This document shows positions 46,801-55,300 of a stretch of 64,000 nt of DNA, piece by piece. This DNA is from Lunularia cruciata (taxonomy: Eukaryota > Streptophyta > Marchantiopsida > Lunulariales > Lunulariaceae), in NCBI GenBank assembly GCA_948567375.1, contig OX419760.1, positions 40,176,001 through 40,240,000 on the forward strand, in the 5' to 3' direction. A program made the position numbers and the translations under genes. The notes beneath the pieces are model-generated. The model was not told the origin of the DNA. It worked only from the letters and a program-made list of their open reading frames with translations, and did no database searches. Each line of letters opens with the position of its first letter. The stretch's first letter is position 1.

Positions 46801-47200
46801 GCGTCCCTACGACATATAGAGGCAGTTTCTACTTGTGTGATTTTTCTTTAACCCCAAAGATTGACCATTGGTGGGTTCTCACTACTTTCTTCCTCCAATC
46901 CACCATTGGGTTGTACTGCTCAATCCATGGCATGCCTAAAATTGCATCATAACGGGCTAACTATATTACTCGCCACTCAATTGCTTCATGATATTCTCCT
47001 ACAGAGAGGGTTACCCGTCTAGGTAATGATTCAATCCTCTCTGTTTGCCCATTTGGTAACTCTACTTCTTCACTTCCATCTCTCTCTAGATCCATTCCCA
47101 AGCTTATTGCAACAGAGCGAGACAAGAAATTCTCTGTTGCTCCCGGATCTATTAATACTCTCACTTGATTACCTTCTAGGAGTCCATTCACAACAATCAA
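43872..47200 (-). pseudogene. pol of the complete family 1 copy (PR-RT-RNaseH-IN-chromodomain)
   Basis: Protease (about 47100) has LIDPGATENFLS, the D-S-G-A-T site with Pro in place of Ser. RT (46565-46100) has [32 protein letters not shown] and the catalytic VLDDILVYS. RNase H (about 45715) has [16 protein letters not shown], with YFSQKLL and TDHKPLVYL later. The integrase zinc finger has HVGVDKT...CLLCQQNK. The core (44954-44600) has MDLVCELP, TDRGTQF, YHPQTDGQTKRAN. Near 44230 there is a GPF module, and the chromodomain (44054-43872) shows YLVQWKGYPLYEATWEPAANL. A TGA near 46266 and a TAG near 44958 split the frame where the older copy keeps sense codons. Confidence 0.93.
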
Positions 47201-47359
47201 TTGTGAGGTTGCCTTTCAAGATCTTTGCGCATTATTCTTCTTCCTTCCCTCGCTTCTTTGCTTCCTTATTGAGCCAGTAAGGCCGTGAGGTACATTTACT
47301 AGCGATCTTTGTTTTCCGAAGTGGTTTCCACCTCCTTCTCTTCAATGTGCCTCTCCATG

Positions 47360-48315
47360 TTGTTCAAAGATCGCCTGTACGAAGGCCGAGGGCCTCTAGG
47401 GAAACGAGTGCAACAATTGGTAGATATGTGCCCAATACGGCCACAATTGTAACAACGGCGTTGTTCTCCTCGAGTCCCTTCTCCTTGTGGGACTCCATCT
47501 CTTTGTTCTTCTACCCGTCCCCGCTCTCCTTGAAGCGGCCGTGCTCCTCGATCCCAGAATCAAAGGTTGCCCAATTCCATCGGTACTGGTCCACCCATGT
47601 GTGGCATTTCTACCCGATAATGTTGAGGTGGAACTACTCCTTCACCTCCACCTAATGCTCCAGCTATTCTTTGTGCACAAGCAATAGCTTCAAATACCGT
47701 GCGAGGGTTTTGCACCATGACTTCTTGGCAAATCCGCTCTTTCAACCCTTGTTTGAAATTGTCGAGAGCCTCTGCTGGACTCATGTCGGTAATTGCAACT
47801 TGTAGATCCAGAAATGCCTCCACATACTCTTGTACGCTATTCTTCTGTCTTAATCCCCATAGTCGGGTTCGAGTCATTTGCACAAAATCCACCGATTGGA
47901 AATTCTTGAGCAGTCCTTCTTGCATTGCTGTCCATGTGACCTCCCTTCTCTCTGCCAGCATGGATCGTTCCCAAGCATCATACCATGTGAGGGCTTTATC
48001 GGTCAAGTACCCACATGCAAACACGCCTGCAGCATGCTCTGTGATCTTTGTTGAGAACAATCGAAATTATCGATTCATTCTTGAGATCCAATTCTCCACT
48101 ACTCCCATCGTACGCTGCCCCTTGTAAGGCTCGATGTTGCAGGTCTTCTTCATCCGGAGTAGCAATGTGGCTTCATCGTTGATAGGGTTCGTAGGCATGG
48201 GTGCCTCTCCAAGTACTTCAGTCGCAGGTACTAGGTTTTGAGACGGCTCTTCTTCTTGCATGGCTTGATCGTTCCTGAGGATCTGCACTTGACTTTGCAA
48301 TGTCTCCATAGTCAT
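47360..48315 (-). pseudogene. gag of the complete family 1 copy
   Basis: Capsid-like region (WTAMQEGLLKNFQSVDFVQM, then DNFKQGLKERICQEVM) and one intact CCHC zinc knuckle CYNCGRIGHISTNC at 47413-47454. A TAA near 48066 interrupts it where the old copy has a sense codon. The start at 48315 (MTMETLQ) is chosen because an in-frame TGA (48325-48327) precedes it; a possible longer start MDPQLQ lies about 23 codons upstream beyond that TGA. Confidence 0.85.
47413..47454 (-). other. CCHC zinc knuckle of family 1 Gag
   Basis: C-x2-C-x4-H-x4-C, fourteen residues, all metal ligands retained; the old copy lost the last Cys. Confidence 0.92.
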
Positions 48316-48417
48316 CTTAATCTCTCAAAATTCATTCAACATCCCTTGCATTCCTTGCACCAGCTCTTGCAACTGCGGATCCATGGTTCCTGCAACACCC
48401 AATTGCTAACATCTACT

Positions 48418-48621
48418 TCAATACAGAGTCAAAATAATCACTCTGGAAGGCGCACAAACTATCGGAACTACCATTGGGACCTCAAAAGCTATCACTCGTT
48501 GATAATACTCCTCACCAAAATTCCTAACCACAAAATCTCTAAACATCAATTTCGGCCTTTCTACATAACGGATTTCTACTTGAGTGTTGAAAGGGAGAGG
48601 ATTTGGGACATTCATATCCAT
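48418..48621 (-). CDS. Leader ORF b of the complete family 1 copy, 67 aa
   Basis: An open frame with VPNPLPFN, FRDFVVRNFGEEYYQRV and PMVVPIV. The distances from NP to FG (about 30 residues) and from FG to the next Pro match the family 2 leader ORF at 22667. It stays open in both family 1 copies although the surrounding gag and pol are broken, which may be chance for a short frame. Function unknown. Confidence 0.55.
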   Translation of the reverse strand: MDMNVPNPLPFNTQVEIRYVERPKLMFRDFVVRNFGEEYYQRVIAFEVPMVVPIVCAPSRVIILTLY

Positions 48622-48625
48622 ATTA

Positions 48626-48847
48626 TCATAATAGAATGTAGATCGTCAAATCCCACTCTCTGTCATATATCACCACAGGTAGAATCACCGGGTTTGGTGA
48701 GTTCATCACTCTGTCCATAAATTCTGCACCAAAGTGATAAACTAGCGATACTCTCATCTGCTCACGCTAGATGTACATAACCTTGATGTGGAATGGGTTT
48801 GAGAATGGAAAGCTAGGTGCGGGAAATTGTCCCCCCGGTGCATCCAT
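48626..48847 (-). pseudogene. Leader ORF a of the complete family 1 copy
   Basis: Starts MDAPGGQFPAP and carries HFGAEFMDRVMNSPNPVILPVVIYDREW. It has one in-frame TAG (after MYI) where the old copy has CAG. Located between the primer binding site and leader ORF b and related to it by landmark spacing. Confidence 0.6.
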
Positions 48848-48974
48848 CCCATCCACTCTCTAAAGTCCTTCCTAAGTCTAGCGATTACTCTATGTTCTCC
48901 ACCTCAAATTACTCAGTTTCAGTAGTTCGTGCTATTCCAAGAGGGGTGATCCACTCTCTTGGACTAGAACACTT

Positions 48975-48986
48975 GCTCTGATACCA
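48975..48986 (-). other. Primer binding site of the complete family 1 copy, initiator Met tRNA
   Basis: TGGTATCAGAGC on the minus strand, one base from the 5' LTR. The same primer is used by family 2. Confidence 0.95.
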
Positions 48987-48987
48987 T

Positions 48988-49729
48988 TGTAATACTCCGA
49001 GGACAAGAGAAGAGAGAAAACACAAATTGCACACTCAAAACATTTGATGCCCCAAGGGAGCACCTTCTCTTTATTATATAGACAAAGAGGATCTCCTCCA
49101 AGGAAGCTCCACCATAGGATTAGGGACACAGATAGGTGACATGTCAGCAAGCTCCACCCTTGGATTACTTACTTGGATGGGTGACCTGTCTGGTCTAGGT
49201 CCTATCTGGTTGGTCAAACGAGCTTTGACCGGAGGGAATCTTTTAGGGAATCTTCCTATAGGAATCTCAAAATCACATGAGTAAGGTACCGTTAGAAAGC
49301 TCTCGACGAGACAAACCAAGGGGGAGGGAAGGCCAGCCTTTCCTTTGTTGGGGGGGGGGGATCTGCACATTTTCGAGGCCTAATTCATCCGTTTAGGCCT
49401 CCAAAATTGCCTTCAAAGATTTCAGGCATATTTCGGTTCCTACTCTATTAGTAGAAGTCCCCTTTTGGTGATACCTCTTTATGATCTGTTTAGTCCATCA
49501 TGTGTAACATCCTTCCAGATGTTACCAAACCAATTCTCACCTTTAAATCATATGTCTAGCTATTGGTTCTAAGGTTCTCAAGTCTATTTTGGTTTTTGCC
49601 CTATTTGTAGAAGTACTCTTTTGGTGATACTTCTATCTGATCTATTTTGACCATCATGTATAACATCATTCTAGATGTTACCAAACCGAATTTCACATCT
49701 AGATCATATGGCTAACCCTTGGTATTACA
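48988..49729 (-). repeat. 5' LTR of the complete family 1 copy
   Basis: A 742-bp LTR, TGTAATACTCC to GGTATTACA. On the minus strand a TATATAATAAAG box (49069-49080) lies about 90 bp before the LTR end and is the likely core promoter. Confidence 0.95.
49071..49080 (-). promoter_or_regulatory. TATA box of the family 1 LTR
   Basis: Minus-strand TATATAATAA, conserved in other family 1 LTRs; overlaps an AATAAA signal. Confidence 0.6.
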
Positions 49730-49934
49730 CCATCCCAAGTTTCACCGCTAGATCCTATGCCTAGCTATTGATTCTAAAGTTTCCAAGCATGTTTTGGTTT
49801 CTTGCCTATTAGTAGAAGTACTCTTTTGGTGATACCTCTAGCTTATCTACTTAGTCCATCATATATAACATCCTTCCAGATATTACCAAATCAAATTTCA
49901 TCTCTAGATCATCTATCTAGCTATTGGTATTACA

Positions 49935-50330
49935 CTATTATGTAAACTATCCTACATTTGAAAATATGTTGATGATCTTCTTATAGTTGGCTTTGGTCTT
50001 GCTGACTTTAGGGACTTTATGTACAAGGATGAATCTACAAAGGGAGTAAGGATATATCCTCCCTCCCTTTGCTATCCTACGAGTTAGTTCACACTCATTT
50101 GGCACTCAGTACAATTACTCTGACTGTAGGATAACTCAAGATTACTTTAACATCTTAGTCTCCATCTATGATAAGAACTACCTCATTTTGTTAACATTAA
50201 ACCCATCTCATACCTCATGTTCATGATATTTCCTCTTCTTGCAAATTAGGCATCATCAAATTGAAATGTGTAAGATATAAGAGAGTCTATAATAACAAAA
50301 GAAATCTTGTATTATTGCTTGTAGGAAACT
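49935..50330 (+). pseudogene. Penelope-like RT, motif C and downstream part
   Basis: It begins one target copy after the split solo LTR. KYVDDLLIV carries the catalytic Asp pair; FRDFMYKDEST..VRIYPPSLC and HVHDISSSCKLGIIKLK follow. At 50330 a family 2 element is inserted; the relic continues at 54978. Confidence 0.7.
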
Positions 50331-50743
50331 TGTAACAATATGGAGTTTAGCGATGTAGTTAGGAAGGTTAATGAAGTTGAATAAGCCAAATTAGCCTTGA
50401 ATATTCTAGAAGCATCTAGGAAGCTTCTTGGAAAACTTCCCAACTAGTTAACTTGCACCCCAAGCAGGTAGTTTCTAGAAGGAAGCTTCTAACTAGCTTA
50501 GCTTGCACGCCAAGTAGGCGGCTTCTAAAAGGAAGCTTCTTGAGAAGCTTCTTGGTTAATTTGGCTTGCACTCTAAGAAGGCGGCTCAAGGAAGCTTCTT
50601 GAGAAACTTCTCAAAGGCCTTGTATGCTACCTATAAATACCAAAGCCAAAGCTCATGCTAGGCATTAAGAGTTTTTCCTCATTCTAGTGTCCCTATGTGG
50701 GTTTCCATTCTCCTATTTCTCTCCTTGGTCTTGGTCTTTTACA
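50331..50743 (+). repeat. Family 2 copy 2, 5' LTR
   Basis: It has GAAGCTTCTTGAGAA-type arrays in U3 and TATAAATA at 50632-50639; the exact four-unit motif seen in copy 1 is reduced to TTCTAGAAGGAAGCTTC. Confidence 0.92.
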
Positions 50744-51779
50744 TTGGTATTAGAGTAGGAATAGGATGGATGGAATTTATGGACCACCAAATCTACTTCC
50801 GCCAAACCATTGGGATTCTCATGTCCAAATATTACCCAAGCATCATTTCACACAATTCATCACCTTGTGCTTTGGGTAGGATTTTCTACATATGATCATT
50901 GTGTTTGAGGAACTCTTGATACTTCCGGTTGTAACTTATAGAGAACGGTGGACATAATGCATCTATGTGTTAATCAATAAGATAAAGAGGGAGTAGTGGG
51001 ATAGAGAAGTAGCTATGGCGGCAATACAGGATGTTGTCCTTGCAATGCAACAACAAATCAAGCACCATATTCAATTGGTGGATAAACAAGATCAGCAACA
51101 ACAAGAACATATAGAGAGAGTGCCAATTTGAGATGGAGAAGATTGCATTTGATTTCCAAAACCCAAGGTGTTTGAAGGCAAGAATCTTTCAGGCACAATG
51201 GAGAATTTTGTGTTTGACTACAAACATTACTTTGAAGCCACTAATCTTCAAGATGAAAGGAAATAGATTCTCTGGGCCTCTAGCCAATTAGATGGTGTGG
51301 CAAAACTTTGGTGGCAATTTTGAGTGGAGTGAGCTAAATGATAGATTGTTGCACCAATTTTGACATAGGCAAAGTTCAAGGATGCAATATTAGGTCAGTT
51401 TCAAACTATAAATGCCACCCGAGCCGTATAAGATAAATTGGCAGAGTAGAAGCAAGTTGGCTTAGTAAGGAGCTACATCACACAATTTCAAAACATCATC
51501 ATGAAGATTCTAGATATACAAGAAGGTGAAGTTCTAGATTGATTTATGCGGGGATTGAAATCACAAACCAAATTAGAAGTGACCATGCAAAAACCACAAA
51601 ACATAGAAGAAGCCATGCAATTGGCTGAGCGCTTTGATTCCTTAGTTGCAACAACTTGGTCTTGACCTTGACCTACACAAGGGCTACCAGTACACTATGC
51701 ACAAGTGGAAGAACCGGCACCAATGGAGATTGATGCTATCCAACAAAGACCACTTGGTACAATGAATAGAGAAAGATTA

Positions 51780-54535
51780 CAACAAAATGGAGGTTGTTTT
51801 TATTGTCACCAAGTTGGACATTGCATTGTTGAATGCCCACTTAGGAATGGGCGACTTCAAGAAGTTACCTAAATGGAGATTGTGGAACAGAATGATCAAG
51901 GAAACAAGGAACCCCAGTAGGAGATTTTGAGCCGTCTATTGGGAGCTTGATTAGTTCTAATGGGATTGAAGGCTCAACTTATGCAAGTTTACTTCACTTG
52001 CAAGGTACAATATCTAATGGGGGTTGTAGGATTTTAGTTGATTCTGGAAGTTCAAAGAATTGCATGTCTATGCAAGTAGCAAAGGAATTGGGTATTCTTA
52101 TCAAGCCAGTTTTTGGAAGTAGTTTGATGATGGCAGGTGGTAGAAAGGGTTATGCATTTTGCACCTCGCATCTTGTTACCTTCAAGATTGGGAAGGAGTA
52201 TTTGCACCAACTATCGGATCAATCCTTAATGTGTGTTCTTAGATGATATCTTAATCTATAGCAAGACAAAGGCAAAACATGTGAACCATGTGCGAGAAAT
52301 CCTAAGACAACTACGACAATGGAAATTTTACTACAAGAAGTCAAAGTGTGCCTTTTGGCAGAAGGAGGTTACCTTCTTGGGTCATAAGATCTCATCAGAG
52401 GGGATCAAGATGGAAGAAGAGAAGATCAAGGCCATTACAAATTGGCCTACCCCAAAGGATGCTACAGAAGTATAGGCATTCAATGGATTGGCCAGTTTTT
52501 ACCGACAATTTATCCATTATTATGCTCATGTGGTTGCACCATTGACTGACCTCTTGGGAAAGAACTCAAGCTTCCAATGGACCACCAAGCATGAAGAAGC
52601 ATTCCAGAAGTTAAAGCGTATGGCTTCTTCAAGATCCATTCTTCAACCATATGATCCTCAACTACCTTGTGTGGTTGATTTTGATGCTTCTAACTTTACA
52701 ATTGGAGTTGTGTTGCAACAAGAATTCCCAAATGGACTACATCCCATTGCCTTTGTGTCTTGCCAACTAAATATAGCTGAAAGAAATTACTCTACTTGAG
52801 ATTAGGAACAACTTGCAATGGTATATGCCACCAAGGTATGGAGTCATCATCTCTTGGGGAAACAAGTGGTCATGCAAACTAATCACAAGCTATTGCTGTA
52901 GACCTTACACTTGGAACATATGAAGAGTCAACATCATCAATGGGAAGAGCAACTCCAATTGTTTGACATCAAACTTGAGTACAAACTAGGTCGGTTCCAT
53001 GTCATCCATGATGCTCTATCATGACGACTTGATTTGAAGTCTCTTCCTCTCATTACGGCGGCAATTACGACGGTGTCAATTGACTCCAAGGTCCATAACG
53101 AGTTTCGGTTAGCTCTACAACAAGATCCTTTCTTCCAAATGGTACATGGTTGTCTGAAAACAAGTGACAAAGAGTACAATACCTTCTACTTCAAGGAAGG
53201 CCTTCTTTTCCATGTAGATTGGATCTATATTCTAGCCAAAGGTGATCTCTAACTTGTGTGCCTTCAGGAAGCCCATGATTTACCAATAGCTGGTCACATG
53301 GGGGTGGACAAGACCTTAGGTACCCTCTAACGCCAATGGTGGTGGCCCAACATGACACAAGATGTTTGGGAGTTTGTCCAATTGTGTGAGAGTTGTCAAT
53401 GCAATAAGGCCAGTAACCAGAAGCCGAGTGGACTCCTTCAGCCACTTCCCATTCCAACTACTCATTGGGAACATGTGAGCTTAGATCTCATCACCTCCTT
53501 GCCCAAGACACAACAAGGTCACACAACAATTGTGGTGTTTTTGGATAGGCTTAGTAAGCAAACCCATTTGGCACCAATGGTTGATACTGTGGATGCTCCA
53601 ATCTTGGCACAAATCCACTTCAATAATGTATTCAAACATCATGGGATGCCATGTGTACTCATCTCTAATCATGATCCTCACTTCACCGGAAAGTTTTGGC
53701 AAGCTCTCTTCTAGATACTTGGCACCAAGGTTGCTTTCTCCATAGCCTATCATCCTCAAACTGAACTTGCAAATTGCACATTGGAAGATATACTTTGTGC
53801 CTTCATCAACATTCACCATACCAATTGGGATGAATGTCTTGCAGCTGCGGAGTTTGCATACAACTACTCTAAATAGGCAAGCACCGGATTCTCTCCTTTC
53901 TTTCTTAATTTTGGCCAAGATCTGCTTGTCCCAGATTCTCTTCTTGCTCCTCCTCTATCTTAGGTCCCTCATACTTCAATCTTCTTGACCATTGTATCCG
54001 AATGTCTCCACCAAGCCAAATCTCACCTCCTTGTTGCTCAGAATTGTCAAAAATAATATGCGGACCACCATTGTTGTGATCTCACCTTTGAAGTTGGTGA
54101 TAAAGTTATGTTATCCTCTAGTAATCTACCCCTCCCACTTGATACCTAAGTTTGTAAACTTGCCACTAATTGGATAGGACCTTTTGATGTCACCCAAATT
54201 GTCTCTCCTATTGCTTATCGACTTGCCTTGCCTTGTCATATGTGCATCCATCCTGTCTTTCATGTTTCCAAGTTGAAACCCTTTGTTCCTAATCCCTCTT
54301 TTTTTTCCTCTTGAGTCCAACCTCCTCCTCCTCCTCCTATCCCTATCAATGATCATGAGGAGTATGAAGTTGATCGTATCCTTGCACGTTGCCACATCCA
54401 ACAAGGACGCCAACAACATACGGAGTACAAGGTCCTTTGGAAAGGGTATCCCCTTCATGATGCCACATGGGAACCTCTTTCTCACCTCCAAAATGCATAG
54501 ACGACCATCCATGAGTTTGAAGCTTGAATGGTGAC
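51780..54535 (+). pseudogene. gag end and pol of family 2 copy 2
   Basis: Zinc knuckle CFYCHQVGHCIVEC (about 51796-51837). Protease with GCRILVDSGSSKNCMS (about 52023), where the D-S-G-S-S site is intact. After the deletion: FLDDILIYS, FLGHKISSEG, RNase H CVVDFDASNFTIGVVLQQ, the integrase zinc finger ending CESCQCNKASNQ, integrase core with LDLITSLPKTQQGHTT, and a chromodomain near 54360-54530 with YKVLWKGYPLHDATWEPL. Stops occur in several places. Confidence 0.88.
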
Positions 54536-54566
54536 GAGGACGCCACCAACTAGCGGTGGGGGAATA

Positions 54567-54977
54567 TGTAACAATATGGAGTTTAGAGAGGTAGTTAGTA
54601 AGGCTAATGAAGTAGAGAATATGCCAAATTAGCCTAGAATATTCTAGAAGCATCTAGGAAGCTTCTTGGAAAACTTCCCAACTAGTTAACTTGCACCCCA
54701 AGCAAGTAGCTTCTACAAGCTTCTAACTAGCTTAGCTTGCACGCCAAGTAAGCGGCTTCTAGAAGGAAGCTTCTTGAGAAGCTTCCTGGTTAACTTGGCT
54801 TGCACTCTAAGAAGGCGGCTCAAGGAAGCTTCTTGAGAAGCTTCTCAAGGGCCTTGTATGCTACCTATAAATACCAAAGCCAAAGCTCATGTTAGGCATT
54901 CGGAGTTTTCCCTCATTCTAGTGTCCCAATGTGAGTTTCCATTCTCCTATTTCTCTCCTTGGTCTTGGTCTTTTACA
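54567..54977 (+). repeat. Family 2 copy 2, 3' LTR
   Basis: Begins TGTAACAATATGGAG after the purine tract gcggtggggga; TATAAATA at 54866-54873; ends TTTTACA. Confidence 0.93.
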
Positions 54978-55300
54978 AAACTCATTGATAAATTTGTCGT
55001 AGAAGACTACTTTATTCACCATCTCATTCACAAGAAGTTTCACTCAATCCTTCAATGGGAAAAAATATTCATGGTTATCATGGTCTTAACAACTGTAGGA
55101 ACTCAATTCTCTCTATCAAACAGGGAGCTCCAATCCAAGCCCACACCCACCAGTAGTTACACACACACTTGGATGTTTTGGACTCTCATGCCTTTTGTAT
55201 TTGGTTCTAATATTCTTTCATACCCTATGTCTACAGTTACAACATTAATATACCTACATGTACCTTTCCAGGCAGTGACGATACTAACACTTTGTCCCAC

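Larger units (their letters stand above)
43130..49729 (-). mobile_element. Complete family 1 chromovirus (Ty3/gypsy), 6.6 kb
   Basis: LTRs at 43130-43858 and 48988-49729 with exact target duplications CCATC (43125-43129 and 49730-49734). Read on the minus strand: 5' LTR, primer binding site, two leader ORFs, gag, protease, RT, RNase H, integrase, chromodomain, purine tract, 3' LTR. The LTRs are very similar; the clearest difference is a 13-base deletion in the left one near 43331. In-frame stops interrupt leader a, gag (about 48066), RT (about 46266) and integrase (about 44958), so it is structurally complete but probably not coding-competent. Confidence 0.95.
42575..49934 (-). mobile_element. 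Older family 1 solo LTR, split by the complete family 1 copy
   Basis: LTR pieces 42575-43129 and 49730-49934 make one LTR from TGTAATACTCC to GGTATTACA. Flanks are CTACT (42570-42574) and CTATT (49935-49939), a 5-bp target duplication with one mismatch, in the Penelope-like relic. The complete family 1 copy lies inside it. Confidence 0.87.
50331..54977 (+). mobile_element. Family 2 chromovirus copy 2, with internal deletion of most of RT
   Basis: LTRs at 50331-50743 (413 bp) and 54567-54977 (411 bp), exact target duplications AAACT (50326-50330 and 54978-54982). The primer binding site (50745-50756) has two changes (TGGTATTAGAGT). Order: decayed leader ORF, gag with intact zinc knuckle, protease (51947-52200), then a jump to the last part of RT (VFLDDILIYS, 52230) with about 700 bp missing, RNase H, integrase, chromodomain. 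It cannot supply its own reverse transcriptase. Confidence 0.93.
41525..55300 (+). mobile_element. Penelope-like reverse transcriptase relic, in three pieces
   Basis: Pieces 41525-42574, 49935-50330 and 54978 to about 55300 form one sequence once two insertions with target duplications are removed. The joined reading has a Penelope-like order: VPRFIAARHSTSLSKLSHWL (before motif A), FDFTMLY (motif A, about 42177-42197), QVVGIPIETPCFGFMANLYLF (motif B, 42458-42520), KYVDDLL (motif C, about 49960-49980), IYPPSLC, then HVHDISSSCKLGIIK (about 50218-50262). Stops are frequent and no GIY-YIG endonuclease was recognised downstream. The clade assignment rests on recalled family motifs. Confidence 0.72.
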
